Below are positions 1-8,334 of a DNA stretch of 64,000 nucleotides, one piece after another; within the stretch, counting starts at the first letter, position 1, and each line of letters starts with the position of its first letter. This stretch comes from Paenibacillus sp. FSL H7-0326 (lineage in GTDB: Bacteria; Bacillota; Bacilli; Paenibacillales; Paenibacillaceae): contig NZ_MPVN01000001.1 in assembly GCF_001955535.1 (NCBI RefSeq), positions 1,488,001 through 1,552,000 of the forward strand, read 5' to 3'. The notes under the pieces were generated by a model, which did no database searches, was not told the origin of the DNA, and was given only the letters and a program-made list of their open reading frames with translations. The translations under genes and the position numbers were made by a program.

Positions 1-810
1 AGCTTCCTGATTCTCACGATTAATACTTGTCACAATCCGATTCACATCTGATCGATATTCGCTGAGCTCAAATATATAGATTCGGTCAAGCGGTTCTCTG
101 GCCTCATCTTCCATGTATTTTGAGTAATAATCACGGTATTTTGCTGCGGCATCCGCTGCGCTTCTCATAGTCCCTCCCAGCGGACTGTCACTAAAGTAAG
201 TACTTGGCGGATCCATCACCAATTCGGCCAAGGTTAGAGCCGTTTTTGCGGCTTCCCTCCGTTTATGGATAGCCTCTTCAAGCAGACGTTCACGCTTGTC
301 ATACAGCTTCTGGAGCTTCCGCAGGACATCCACCGAATGCGCAGCCTGCTTCATTTCAGCTGATAACGGTTTGAATCTGGACACGGCCTCCACCATGAAG
401 TCTACCGGTGCCTTATATTTCATCTCCTCTTGAATTTGCTGATTGAAGTTCTCGAATTGTCCAAGCTCCCGCTCAAGAGAAAGTCCAGATTGAACCACCT
501 CCATACCGATTAAAGGAAACCCTTCCGCATGCGGTGTAGGCTTCGTACTGTCATTTAATACTTTCGCAAGAACATAGTCCCCCTGCTCCCCCTCATGTGC
601 GAACAGTCCGTATCTTTGCTGAAGCTCTGGAATATAAGAGGACATCACGGACCGAGCCGCAGCATGTGCTAGTCTCTCAGCCTGTACTTTCATCGCAGCA
701 ATCCGGGCATAATCAACAAATACAGCAACAAACAAGAACACGACGGCAAGAACCATTGCCAAAAATATAGTCACCGCTCCGGACTCAGATTCACCTCGTC
801 TAAACAACAT
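1..810 (-). CDS. TadG-like / DUF5702 pilus-locus protein (C-terminus beyond left edge)
   Basis: The reading frame starts with ATG at 810 and runs open to the left edge, so only about 270 N-terminal residues are visible. It begins MLFRRGESESGAVTIF, followed by one hydrophobic segment (about residues 12-33) and then a long hydrophilic part rich in Ala, Glu, Lys and Arg. This is the layout of Tad pseudopilin-like proteins of the TadG/DUF5702 type, anchored by the N-terminal helix with the rest outside. The start lies 2 bp after the stop of the TadE-like gene, which makes it the last visible gene of the tad operon. The family name is inferred from context and architecture; no catalytic motif is visible. 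Confidence 0.7.
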   Translation of the reverse strand, partial: MLFRRGESESGAVTIFLAMVLAVVFLFVAVFVDYARIAAMKVQAERLAHAAARSVMSSYIPELQQRYGLFAHEGEQGDYVLAKVLNDSTKPTPHAEGFPLIGMEVVQSGLSLERELGQFENFNQQIQEEMKYKAPVDFMVEAVSRFKPLSAEMKQAAHSVDVLRKLQKLYDKRERLLEEAIHKRREAAKTALTLAELVMDPPSTYFSDSPLGGTMRSAADAAAKYRDYYSKYMEDEAREPLDRIYIFELSEYRSDVNRIVTSINRENQEA

Positions 811-812
811 GT

Positions 813-1484
813 TCACATCCCAGCAAATTTTTGCAAAACCTGTGCGATCTCCGAAGGATCACCTGGTGTACCCATCCCTGAAAATCTCGCTCCGTAATAC
901 CGCATAAGCTCGACATTTCGAATGAATTCATCAGGTTCTACAACCGTGGATTTGCCTGAATGTTGTATCCGTGGATCACCTGAGAATAAAAAATCGAGCA
1001 TAGGCAGCCTCACATTTTGGTTCAGCTTGGTCCACACTTGACGGTCGAGCATCTGATTCGCGTATTCCATCTGACCACTGTACAACACAGGCAGAGCTGC
1101 ACCGGATTGACTCAGCTTCTTCATTGGCAGCTCTTCACTTTCAGCTCCTCCAGGGAGCTCCATTGTTGTAATTTGACCACCGCTGGCTGAACCGAATAGC
1201 GCGCCAATCATATGATCGTCAGCAAAACGCCAATACAGAGGATCGGTTTCCCCTTCCGGGTAGGATCCAGTCTTAGCGTCCTTATGACTGTTATCCCAGC
1301 TGTATGAGGCACGTTCTGACGCTGCTGAAGCATACTGCAGAAGTGCTGATTTCTGGTACAGCAGCACACAAAAAAACATGAGTACACATAACGACAACAG
1401 AATGACGGGAAATACGAGAGAAGCTTCAATCGTGAAGCTCCCCTCCTCTCCTTTCAGATGGCCGCAGCCTTTAGAAGAATTCAT
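813..1484 (-). CDS. TadE-like pseudopilin
   Basis: About 223 residues. The region around EEGSFTIEASLVFPVILL is the TadE-type N-terminus: a Glu-rich prepilin-like cleavage region followed by one transmembrane helix (about residues 15-45). The remainder is an extracytoplasmic domain. I prefer the ATG at 1484 (MNSSKGCGHL) over an upstream TTG at 1520, because 1484 overlaps the pilin stop by only 14 bp and keeps the helix near the N-terminus. No strong ribosome binding site separates the two choices. In Tad systems TadE/F minor pilins assist assembly of the Flp fibre; that role is assigned here by family resemblance and operon position. Confidence 0.75.
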   Translation of the reverse strand: MNSSKGCGHLKGEEGSFTIEASLVFPVILLSLCVLMFFCVLLYQKSALLQYASAASERASYSWDNSHKDAKTGSYPEGETDPLYWRFADDHMIGALFGSASGGQITTMELPGGAESEELPMKKLSQSGAALPVLYSGQMEYANQMLDRQVWTKLNQNVRLPMLDFLFSGDPRIQHSGKSTVVEPDEFIRNVELMRYYGARFSGMGTPGDPSEIAQVLQKFAGM

Positions 1485-1656
1485 TACTTTTGCTCGTAAC
1501 ACTCTCAAGCAAATTCTCAACCAAAGCCTGAATCTGATCCTTAAAAATAAGAGCTACGATCAAGATCACACCTATAATGAGGATCATCTCAAGTGTCCCT
1601 AGCCCATCCTCTTCGTTCCAAAAATCTGTCAGTTTGCGCTTGAATAATGCTAACAT
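1471..1656 (-). CDS. Flp-type (type IVb) pilin, 61 aa
   Basis: A 61-residue protein with a short charged N-terminus, the segment EEDGLGTLEMILIIGVILIV and a short amphipathic tail. Gly followed by TLEMI resembles the prepilin-peptidase site of Flp pilins (G, then a residue with Glu at +5 of the mature chain), ahead of a hydrophobic helix. Length and layout match Flp1-family type IVb pilins of Firmicutes. ATG at 1656 follows a GGGGGATACGATA ribosome binding region, and the gene sits between tadC and the tadE-like gene. It should be the main structural subunit. No prepilin peptidase gene is visible in the window. Confidence 0.85.
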   Translation of the reverse strand: MLALFKRKLTDFWNEEDGLGTLEMILIIGVILIVALIFKDQIQALVENLLESVTSKSNEFF

Positions 1657-1668
1657 TATCGTATCCCC

Positions 1669-2544
1669 CTATAAATTCATCATCATAAATGACGGAGCTC
1701 CAACCATAACAACAATGACCAAAAAGATCACCACCATTGGAAATACAAGCTTGGAAGAAGCTTGTTCACCACGTGTTCTGCTGAGTGATTTACGCTTGTC
1801 CCACAGCACTCTGGATAGATCACGGAGCGAGAGGACAAAATCTCCCCCGCCTCGTCTAAAATTGAGAAGTACGGTCGTGGTAAATATGGAAACCTCCTGC
1901 ACTCCACAACGTTTGCTAAACTGCTCAAATGCCTGTTGAAAAGAGTACCCGTTGTTCCACTCTCCCACCATCTGACCCAGCTCGATATAGAGCGGGTGAG
2001 CAGATCCTTTCTTTCGTTCCGTGCAATGTAAAATCGCTCTTTGCACCGTTTCGCCGGCGCTAACGAGCAGGACAATTTTGTTCAGAAATTCTGGAAGCTC
2101 CATTAAGATATCCTGCTCCCGCAGCTTAACCTTGTGATGCAGATCCTTCATTTGGGCAAACGGAATTACGCCTGCAAGCAATGCTCCGGCGATGAGACCC
2201 AAAGGATCTCCCTCCAGCACTAGAGTGAGGAGAGCCCCAGCGATCAGAGACAGCCAGCTATAAACGAGCATTTCAGCAATGAACAGTAAGGTCTTCTCAT
2301 TGCTATGCTTCAGTCCATAGACTCTTTGTACCGAGTGCTGTATCCGGTACACCAGCATGGGCAGCTTTCTGGTTAACTGCAGCTTCTCTATCAACTCTAG
2401 AAAAGGAGCATGAAGTCTTCGAAACCGCATACCTTGCATTTCAATAGAATCCAATACGCGGTATCTCGAGCCTGCCCGTTTGTTAAAGATAATCCAGCCT
2501 AGAGCGAGTACAACGACAGTAAGAACACTGCATACAATAATCAT
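1669..2544 (-). CDS. tadC: TadC-like inner-membrane assembly protein (GspF/T2SSF domain)
   Basis: 291 residues with an N-terminal transmembrane helix, two central membrane segments (about residues 90-130), a cytoplasmic GspF-like helical domain (about 135-255, containing ELPEFLNKIVLLVSAGETV) and a C-terminal helix. This is the architecture of TadC, which pairs with TadB as the membrane platform for pilin extrusion. ATG at 2544 has a GGAGATTG ribosome binding site. It follows tadB by 12 bp and precedes the pilin by 12 bp, so all belong to one operon. Discrimination of TadC from TadB rests on gene order and length. Confidence 0.85.
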   Translation of the reverse strand: MIIVCSVLTVVVLALGWIIFNKRAGSRYRVLDSIEMQGMRFRRLHAPFLELIEKLQLTRKLPMLVYRIQHSVQRVYGLKHSNEKTLLFIAEMLVYSWLSLIAGALLTLVLEGDPLGLIAGALLAGVIPFAQMKDLHHKVKLREQDILMELPEFLNKIVLLVSAGETVQRAILHCTERKKGSAHPLYIELGQMVGEWNNGYSFQQAFEQFSKRCGVQEVSIFTTTVLLNFRRGGGDFVLSLRDLSRVLWDKRKSLSRTRGEQASSKLVFPMVVIFLVIVVMVGAPSFMMMNL

Positions 2545-2556
2545 GGTTCAATCTCC

Positions 2557-3363
2557 CTACACTCTTACATCCATAATTCGCTGAACCCAGATGAAGCAGC
2601 CAAATAGAATAAGAAGTGCAATACTCGATATGATATATCCAGCCCCGGTATAGAGTGGTGTCAGGAAATCAGGTGAAGTCAGACTTAAAAAAATCAAAAA
2701 TAAGAAGGGTGCTGCAAACATGGCCTTGGATTCAAACTTCTTCTGCGAAATAGTTACAGCGATTTCCTGCTTGATATCCAGCTTCTCTCCGATGACGGAT
2801 GAGGTTCGGCGCACAACTTCAACCAAGTCACCGCCCGTACGTTTGCAAGTAACAAATACATCTGCGAAATTCGTGATATCCTCCATCTGGGCCCGGTCAG
2901 CGAAGTCTCTTAACGCATCTTCAATAGGCTCGCCGTATTCCATTCTAGTACATATGATCATCAGCTCTTTAATGAGATCGTGGTCTGCTTGAGGGTCCAG
3001 CATTCGTAGATCATGCACCGCCTCGCGAAAGGCATTCTCAACTGACTTCCCTGCGGCAAGAGATGAGGATAAGGAATACAGCGCCTGTTTAAAATGAAGA
3101 CTAAGCGCCTCTCTTCTCTTGTTGAGCAGATAGACATTATAGTATTTCGGTGTGAGAAGAGCTGCGGATGACAGGAGCAAACCGAGAGCCCAGTGATGGT
3201 AAAACAGATAGCCTATCCCGAAAAACAGAACTGCACTTGCCGCGATACAGCCAGCTCTCTGTCGATAGGACAGATTGTGCTCCATATAGCGCGGAAGCTT
3301 CTGATGAGCCGAAGCATTCGCCGTCTTCGCTGTCACCCTCGCGGCTCCCATTTGATGATTCAA
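2557..3363 (-). CDS. tadB: TadB-like inner-membrane assembly protein (GspF/T2SSF domain)
   Basis: 268 residues: a hydrophilic N-terminal stretch, two membrane helices (about 35-75), a GspF-type domain (about 85-205, including SLSSSLAAGKSVENAF and CKRTGGDLVEVVRRTS) and C-terminal helices. TadB with TadC forms the membrane platform driven by the TadA ATPase. The TTG start at 3363 overlaps the tadA stop by 4 bp and has a good GAGGTGAGG ribosome binding site 6 bp upstream; an in-frame ATG at 3351 is a weaker alternative. The overlap indicates translational coupling with tadA. Confidence 0.85.
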   Translation of the reverse strand: MNHQMGAARVTAKTANASAHQKLPRYMEHNLSYRQRAGCIAASAVLFFGIGYLFYHHWALGLLLSSAALLTPKYYNVYLLNKRREALSLHFKQALYSLSSSLAAGKSVENAFREAVHDLRMLDPQADHDLIKELMIICTRMEYGEPIEDALRDFADRAQMEDITNFADVFVTCKRTGGDLVEVVRRTSSVIGEKLDIKQEIAVTISQKKFESKAMFAAPFLFLIFLSLTSPDFLTPLYTGAGYIISSIALLILFGCFIWVQRIMDVRV

Positions 3364-4613
3364 GCGTTCCTCACCTCATTCTCTGCCTCAAGAGAAGGTT
3401 CTTGAATTCCTGCTGCCTTGAGTTTATCTTGATGGACAAGAACTCCAGCCGAACGTGCAAGCTGGCCTATAATATGTCCATCTACTTCATTCTGCTCCTG
3501 GAAACGGTACAAACAATTCAGCTGTATTTCCCCATCCTTCAAGCCAACAACCTCACTAATCTCTGTCACTCGTCTAGAGCGGTCCCTGAGACGTGATAGA
3601 TGAATAACAATATCAATGGCAGATGCGATCTGCTGTCTAACAACTGCAACGGGTAAGTCAGCTCCGCTGAGCACCATCGTTTCCAGTCGTGAGATCATAT
3701 CCGGAATACTGTTTGCATGGCCCGTGGACAGTGATCCTTCATGCCCGGTGTTCATGGCCTGCAGCATATCCAGCGCCTCACTTCCCCGAACCTCACCGAC
3801 AATGATTCGGTTAGGACGCATTCGCAGAGAGGAGCGGATTAAATCCCGAATGGAAATTTCTCCTTTTCCCTCCGTATTTGCATTTCGGGTCTCCAGCGAT
3901 ACCAGATTCGGAACAGTAACGATCTGAAGCTCTGCTGAATCTTCAATCGTAATGATTCTTTCATCCGGAGGGATGAACTGAGACAATGCATTAAGAAAGG
4001 TTGTCTTCCCTGAGCCCGTGCCTCCACTGATAAACATGTTGTATTTGCTTCGAACAAGCTTGCGGAGCAGCTCCGCCGCTTCATCGCTAATGGCTCTTAT
4101 TCGAACAAGATCCTCCATTGTCATTGGCTTGTCCGGAAATTTACGGATTGTCATCGTGGGTCCCTTTAACGCAACTGGCGGCAGCACGATATTCACCCTT
4201 GAGCCGTCCTTTAGCCTGGCATCCACTATGGGTGAGGATTCATTCACGATTCTGTTGACTCCGGAGACGATCGTCTGGATGATATCCTGCAGCCTCTCTT
4301 CCGATTCAAACGTGACAGGTGCCTGGCGCACTTCCCCCCTTTCTTCAATGAATATCTCCGTATGACCGTTAATCATAATTTCTGTAATATGGGGATTATC
4401 GATCAGCGGCTGAAGCACATCAAGTCCGCGAAAGGAATCATACAGCCTTCGGATGAGAGCATGTTTCTCACCGGAGGTTAGATGAAGGAGCCCGGAATGG
4501 CGGAATACCCTTGCCTCAATATGCTCCATCAGCTCCGAGTCACCTGCCGCAGAAGTAACATCAAGCGTCGAACGAATAGAATTCCTAAGTTCTCTAAACG
4601 AAGTATCCATCAT
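3360..4613 (-). CDS. tadA: TadA/CpaF secretion ATPase
   Basis: A pilus-assembly ATPase of the TadA/VirB11 secretion superfamily, about 417 residues from the chosen start. Visible are the N-terminal domain (DNPHITEIMINGHTEIF), the Walker A motif ISGGTGSGKTTFLNAL, the Asp box ITIEDSAELQI, the Walker B region RIIVGEVRGSEALDML and the His box STGHANS. It powers extension of the Flp fibre from the cytoplasmic face of the membrane. An upstream in-frame Met would lengthen it by 36 residues, but ATG at 4613 (MMDTSFRE) overlaps the tadZ stop in an ATGA arrangement and has AAGGAA upstream, so that start is preferred. Confidence 0.92.
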   Translation of the reverse strand: MMDTSFRELRNSIRSTLDVTSAAGDSELMEHIEARVFRHSGLLHLTSGEKHALIRRLYDSFRGLDVLQPLIDNPHITEIMINGHTEIFIEERGEVRQAPVTFESEERLQDIIQTIVSGVNRIVNESSPIVDARLKDGSRVNIVLPPVALKGPTMTIRKFPDKPMTMEDLVRIRAISDEAAELLRKLVRSKYNMFISGGTGSGKTTFLNALSQFIPPDERIITIEDSAELQIVTVPNLVSLETRNANTEGKGEISIRDLIRSSLRMRPNRIIVGEVRGSEALDMLQAMNTGHEGSLSTGHANSIPDMISRLETMVLSGADLPVAVVRQQIASAIDIVIHLSRLRDRSRRVTEISEVVGLKDGEIQLNCLYRFQEQNEVDGHIIGQLARSAGVLVHQDKLKAAGIQEPSLEAENEVRNA

Positions 4614-5782
4614 GGCGAATATTCCTTCTGCAGCATTCCGGCAGCATCGCATAATCTTCGCATTTCTTTTTGATAAATCGGTGACCCGAGCAGCAATTCC
4701 GGCTCTTTCATCTGCTTCCACGATGGAATATATGGCAAATATAAGCCGGTATGCATATATTCATCAGGCATCGTATTTACAACCGTTCCCGTATACCGAT
4801 TAATGACATAAGTGGACTTCTCCTGAATCTGCCCCGTCCTTATCGGATCAAGCTGCTCTTGATATTTCATCCACGCCGAAGCCTTAGCCAGCGTATGGAT
4901 ATCATCAGACAGAAGCCAGATCAACAGATGGGATCTATCCATTAAGGCCTCTGCTCTCTCATCCCATACCGAGTCATGGTCAGTAATGATATATTGATAA
5001 TGCTCTGATGCAATCAGCACTTCTAATAGTGCGTGCACATCCGACTTTGTGAGCTGGCGCAGCTCATTCCGATTCCTGGCCGGGTAGAAATAATGGGATT
5101 TAATCTGTTCATTCCACATGACATAGGATCTGACATCAATTCTCTGTTCCGAAGCCTTTCCTCCTGAACGCCGTGCTCTGATAAGATACATAAGTCTGGA
5201 AAAGGCTTCTCCCAGCTCTTCCTCGCTTCCCGCCTGAAGGCTTGTCTGAAGAAACGGCTTGGTGCTGTCGAGTGTTTCCAGGTTCAAATAAAATACCGAA
5301 TACCCCGCACGGCCTAGCTGCTTCGCAAGGTTTAAAGCAACTGTCGTTTTGCCGCAGCCCCCGGAAGCCGACGTGACCCCAATCACCAATGACTCCTCTC
5401 CGGATCTGCTGACTAAACGAACGTTGCCTGAGCTTGAAACAGCTTCTTCCAAGGCTCCAAGCAGAGCAGATAAGGGCTGGTACTTCATCACGAGGGGCAG
5501 ATCTCCGTCAGGTGAATCCTGCTCTGCCAGCAATAGGATCGGGACACGCGCTTGATCTAATCCATCCCGCATTAGCTCTATAAATTCCAATTCACCAACG
5601 ATTAAATCCGGCATCGATGCACGAGTCTGTTCATTCATATATCTCATCATCGCTTCCGGTTGCGAGAAGGCCGTTACATGAAACTTCCTTGAATATTCAC
5701 TTCCTTGCACGTAATCGAGCACCGCATCTACGTACTCACGCGTTCTGCTTGCCAGTACAATCTTCCTTATGATCAGATGCAT
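4610..5782 (-). CDS. TadZ/CpaE-like ATPase (MinD/ParA family)
   Basis: About 390 residues: an N-terminal receiver-like region (about 1-120, beginning MHLIIRKIVLASRTREYVDA) and a MinD/ParA-type ATPase domain with a deviant Walker A motif GVTSASGGCGKTTVALNLAK near residue 140. TadZ/CpaE proteins localise the pilus machinery at the membrane. ATG at 5782 has a GGGAGAG ribosome binding site; an in-frame Met at 5821 would place the N-terminus inside the terminator hairpin and is rejected. It is the first gene of the tad operon and its stop overlaps tadA. Confidence 0.85.
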   Translation of the reverse strand: MHLIIRKIVLASRTREYVDAVLDYVQGSEYSRKFHVTAFSQPEAMMRYMNEQTRASMPDLIVGELEFIELMRDGLDQARVPILLLAEQDSPDGDLPLVMKYQPLSALLGALEEAVSSSGNVRLVSRSGEESLVIGVTSASGGCGKTTVALNLAKQLGRAGYSVFYLNLETLDSTKPFLQTSLQAGSEEELGEAFSRLMYLIRARRSGGKASEQRIDVRSYVMWNEQIKSHYFYPARNRNELRQLTKSDVHALLEVLIASEHYQYIITDHDSVWDERAEALMDRSHLLIWLLSDDIHTLAKASAWMKYQEQLDPIRTGQIQEKSTYVINRYTGTVVNTMPDEYMHTGLYLPYIPSWKQMKEPELLLGSPIYQKEMRRLCDAAGMLQKEYSP

Positions 5783-5802
5783 CTCTCCCTTCCAGCACAA
5801 CG

Positions 5803-5855
5803 AAAAAAAAGCACCGTCCATTTCCCGTATCTCCTACGGTATAATGGACGGTGCT
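5803..5855 (-). terminator. Terminator-like hairpin inside the tad leader
   Basis: On the minus strand AGCACCGTCCATT pairs perfectly with AATGGACGGTGCT, with an inner CCGTA/TACGG stem, followed by a run of eight T. It ends 21 bp before the tadZ start and lies downstream of a plausible promoter, so it could attenuate the operon or end a short leader RNA. A smaller hairpin (5847-5861, GACGG/CCGTC) shares bases with its first arm and could act as an antiterminator. Confidence 0.75.
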
Positions 5856-5883
5856 TCCGTCACGTGCTGTTTAATTTAATGCT

Positions 5884-5912
5884 AGATTAGCATAATATTC
5901 CATGCTGAGCAA
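5884..5912 (-). promoter_or_regulatory. Candidate sigma-A promoter of the tad operon
   Basis: Minus strand TTGCTC (5907-5912), 17 bp spacer, TAATCT (5884-5889). Predicted transcription start is near 5877, giving a leader of about 95 nt that contains the terminator hairpin. Four of six matches in each hexamer; assigned by eye. Confidence 0.45.
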
Positions 5913-6031
5913 GCACATTTTATGATTATTTATTACGGAATCAAACATCCGTTCCCTTTTCTCATCTTATATAGTACACTATTGAAATGCCTGCTGCCTA
6001 CATAACAACACCTTAGAATGGAGTGATCAAT

Positions 6032-6784
6032 GTGTCGAAGAAGTGGGCAATCTTAAGCATTCTATGCCTCTTTGTAATTATGATAGGCTGTACGCAGCAA
6101 GATGAGCATGAATTTCCCAGGGTACCCGTTACACTGGATCGAGCCGTAGATGGAGATACATTCAAAGTCATCTACGAAGGCAAGAGCCAATCTGTTCGTA
6201 TGCTGCTCGTGGATACCCCGGAGACCTCTCATCCGAAGCTCGGTGTTCAGCCTCTCGGCATTGAAGCGAAAGAGTATACCAAACAGGTACTTGAACAAGC
6301 TGACAAGATCGAGCTGGAGTTTGACATTGGGCAGAACCGGGACAAATATTCTAGACTGCTTGCTTATGTATACGTCGATGGTGTCATGCTTCAGGAATCA
6401 TTGCTTGAAAAAGGCTATGCAAGAGTCGCCTATATTTATCCGCCAAATGTGCGATATGTGGATCAGTTCGAAGCCATACAGAAAGAAAGTCAGCGTGCAG
6501 CCATCGGTATATGGGAATACGAAAATTACGTCCAGGAGGACGGTTTCCACAAGGACGAATATGAATCTGAGACGGTACCAGGTACGAAAGACAACATTGC
6601 AGCTAATGGCAATTCTAGTCAACAGCCGGATCGTTCCTGTACCATCAAGGGCAATATCAACTCCAGTGGAGAAAAAATATATCACACCAAGGAATCCCCT
6701 CAATATACTAAAACCATACCCGAGGAATGGTTCTGTACAGAGGAAGAGGCTGAACTGGCCGGTTTTCGTGCACCCAAAAAATAA
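6032..6784 (+). CDS. Thermonuclease-like (SNase) lipoprotein
   Basis: About 250 residues. A signal peptide with lipobox IMIGC predicts an exported lipoprotein. A staphylococcal-nuclease fold follows (about residues 35-160) with the catalytic pattern visible: DGDT, VRMLLVDTPET (Arg, Asp, Glu) and DKYSRLLAYV (second Arg). The C-terminus carries an extra Cys-containing motif, CTIKGNINSSGEKIYH then PEEWFCTEEEAELAGFR, seen appended to some Firmicute secreted nucleases. GTG at 6032 is chosen because GGAG lies 8 bp upstream; the GTG at 6023 would overlap that site. It is transcribed divergently from the tad operon. Likely role is extracellular nucleic-acid hydrolysis. Confidence 0.85.
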   Translation: MSKKWAILSILCLFVIMIGCTQQDEHEFPRVPVTLDRAVDGDTFKVIYEGKSQSVRMLLVDTPETSHPKLGVQPLGIEAKEYTKQVLEQADKIELEFDIGQNRDKYSRLLAYVYVDGVMLQESLLEKGYARVAYIYPPNVRYVDQFEAIQKESQRAAIGIWEYENYVQEDGFHKDEYESETVPGTKDNIAANGNSSQQPDRSCTIKGNINSSGEKIYHTKESPQYTKTIPEEWFCTEEEAELAGFRAPKK

Positions 6785-6799
6785 TCCTGTGGATACGCC

Positions 6800-6821
6800 G
6801 GCTGGAGCATCCAGCCTCTTT
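6800..6821 (+). terminator. Weak terminator after the nuclease gene
   Basis: GGCTGG/CCAGCC stem with a 5-nt loop followed by TCTTT. Short stem and weak T run. Confidence 0.4.
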
Positions 6822-6854
6822 GGCAGCATTCACAGCTCTAGCAATATACGCATT

Positions 6855-6890
6855 CAAAAAGCCGCCTTTCCATTATACTGAAAGGCGGCT
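6855..6890 (-). terminator. Terminator after the DCC-family gene
   Basis: AGCCGCCTTTC pairs with GAAAGGCGGCT; on the minus strand it is followed by five T. It may also serve the convergent nuclease gene. Confidence 0.8.
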
Positions 6891-6914
6891 AAAATCATAT
6901 TTTATGCTTATTAC

Positions 6915-7328
6915 TTATAAGAAACGTTCCCGAATCTCCGGTGTCGGCAGCATACAGGCATCTTCCCCATCTCGTCCGAACCAGCGATAGCGATTGCGGG
7001 CAATGAAATTATACATAATGTCTCGAATAAAATTTGGTACAACTATGAAGCCATAAGCCAAGTAATATGGAAACTTCAATCTTCGAGCTACCTTCAGCGC
7101 AGCTGTTGAGCGCGTGTGATATACTCCTTTTTCAATATATACAAAGGTATCCATGGCATCCACGGATAATCCGCCCTGCTCCAGTAAACGTCTTCCGACT
7201 TCAGATTGAAGCGAAGCAAAGTAGAATACACCTTCCGAATCCCGCTGAATAATCCATTTCGTTATACCCTGGCACAAATGACACACACCATCAATGAGGA
7301 CGATATGCTTGTCGCTATAATTCTGCAT
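6915..7328 (-). CDS. DCC-family (DUF393, YuxK-like) thiol-disulfide oxidoreductase-like protein
   Basis: 137 residues with the family signature DGVCHLCQG near the N-terminus (Asp13, Cys16, Cys19), giving a CxxC motif in a thioredoxin-like fold. DUF393 proteins are widespread; their physiological substrates are not established, so a redox role is by family only. ATG at 7328 is preceded by a GGGAGAGATGAA ribosome binding region. It forms a single-gene unit with its own terminator. Confidence 0.85.
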   Translation of the reverse strand: MQNYSDKHIVLIDGVCHLCQGITKWIIQRDSEGVFYFASLQSEVGRRLLEQGGLSVDAMDTFVYIEKGVYHTRSTAALKVARRLKFPYYLAYGFIVVPNFIRDIMYNFIARNRYRWFGRDGEDACMLPTPEIRERFL

Positions 7329-7373
7329 CCTTCATCTCTCCCGGATTATAATGAATGCATATCACATATATAG

Positions 7374-7405
7374 AAAAAAAGCGCTAGGATGCTCTTCCTA
7401 GTCGC
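7374..7405 (-). terminator. Terminator after the 91-aa Cys-rich gene
   Basis: GCGCTAGG with CCTAGTCGC hairpin followed on the minus strand by seven T. Confidence 0.75.
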
Positions 7406-7424
7406 TCATCATCGAATCTGCTTC

Positions 7425-7700
7425 TTACTTCGTCGCTTGTTCGATCAATTGATTATCCTGAATTTGCTCATGAATCTCGCCTGCAAACTTCTCCATGCAC
7501 TTGCAGATAAAGTCTTTGCGGCATACCGGACAAGGTGTCTTCTGAAGACGGCTGATGCTTGTCATTTTCCATTCCGGATCACGGGAATAGAATACACGGC
7601 ACAGTGTTCCGTCCGCGAGCTTCATTGTAAACTCGTAAAGTCCGGCTTCTTCATTTCGGCTGGCAGTTGTTAAGTCTACAATCTGTGGTCTATAAGACAT
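7425..7700 (-). CDS. Unrecognised small protein with Cys cluster (91 aa)
   Basis: I do not recognise a named family. The protein starts MSYRPQIVDLTT, has a beta-rich N-terminal half, and then a cysteine cluster PCPVCRKDFICKCMEKF (CxxC, later CxC) that could bind zinc or another metal. ATG at 7700 is preferred because AGGTGAT lies 3 bp upstream; an upstream ATG at 7730 lacks a ribosome binding site. It is a monocistronic gene with its own terminator. Function unknown. Confidence 0.65.
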   Translation of the reverse strand: MSYRPQIVDLTTASRNEEAGLYEFTMKLADGTLCRVFYSRDPEWKMTSISRLQKTPCPVCRKDFICKCMEKFAGEIHEQIQDNQLIEQATK

Positions 7701-7850
7701 GTAATCACCTGTGATTTCAAATTTATTCATGCCACGTAGCGCATTAGTACTTAGTCATATTAAAGAATTTTAACCCTGATGTCAAATCCCTATACACGAA
7801 AAATGAATAAACCTTCCTATTATCTGAAAATTTTCAGAAATATAATCATT

Positions 7851-7890
7851 AAAAAAGCCGGGAACTCCAGCGTTTATGCAAGAGCCCGGC
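7851..7890 (-). terminator. Terminator after ohr
   Basis: GCCGGG (7857-7862) with CCCGGC (7885-7890), large loop, six T on the minus strand. Confidence 0.7.
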
Positions 7891-7914
7891 ATTTTAAACG
7901 AGATCAGATCGACC

Positions 7915-8334
7915 TTAAATTACATTAAGCTCAACCGGAATATTACCACGTGTCGCTTTGGAGTAAGGACAGAACTCATGCGCTTTTTTCGCCAGTTCCT
8001 CTGCCTGTGCGCGGTCTATACCCGGAATTTTGACATCCAGACGAACCGCGAGCTGGAATCCGTCATCCTGCGGGTCCTTACCGATCATAACGTTGCTGGT
8101 TACTTCAACATCACTGAGCTTCACGCCTTCTTTGCGGGCGATGTTGGAAAGGGCGCTCTCATAGCATGCTCCATATCCAGCTGCGAACAGCTGCTCCGGA
8201 TTCGTTGCGTTACCGCCTGCACCTCCGAGCTCCTTCGGAGTTGACAAGTCATGACGCAATACACCATCCGATGTTTCGAATTTACCGTCTCTGCCACCAC
8301 GTACTGTCGCTGTTGCTGTATACAATGCTTCCAT
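7915..8334 (-). CDS. ohr: Organic hydroperoxide resistance protein (Ohr/OsmC family)
   Basis: 139 residues, the usual Ohr length. The two catalytic cysteines are visible in their family contexts: AAGYGACYES (Cys57) and HEFCPYSKATRGN (Cys122). Ohr is a cytoplasmic thiol peroxidase that reduces organic hydroperoxides to alcohols, usually recycled by lipoylated proteins. ATG at 8334 has AAGGAGCG upstream. No ohrR regulator is adjacent and I could not find an OhrR-type inverted repeat in the 228 bp upstream, so its control is unclear. Confidence 0.93.
   Translation of the reverse strand: MEALYTATATVRGGRDGKFETSDGVLRHDLSTPKELGGAGGNATNPEQLFAAGYGACYESALSNIARKEGVKLSDVEVTSNVMIGKDPQDDGFQLAVRLDVKIPGIDRAQAEELAKKAHEFCPYSKATRGNIPVELNVI

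Noticed and set aside
1..5782. Type II secretion or competence pilus locus
   Set aside because: The ATPase is of the TadA/CpaF type, with a TadZ-like ATPase, two separate GspF-like proteins and a 61-residue Flp pilin, which together define a Tad system.
5803..5960. c-di-GMP (GEMM) riboswitch in the tad leader
   Set aside because: The conserved GEMM core sequences could not be found by eye; only the terminator and a small alternative hairpin are supported.
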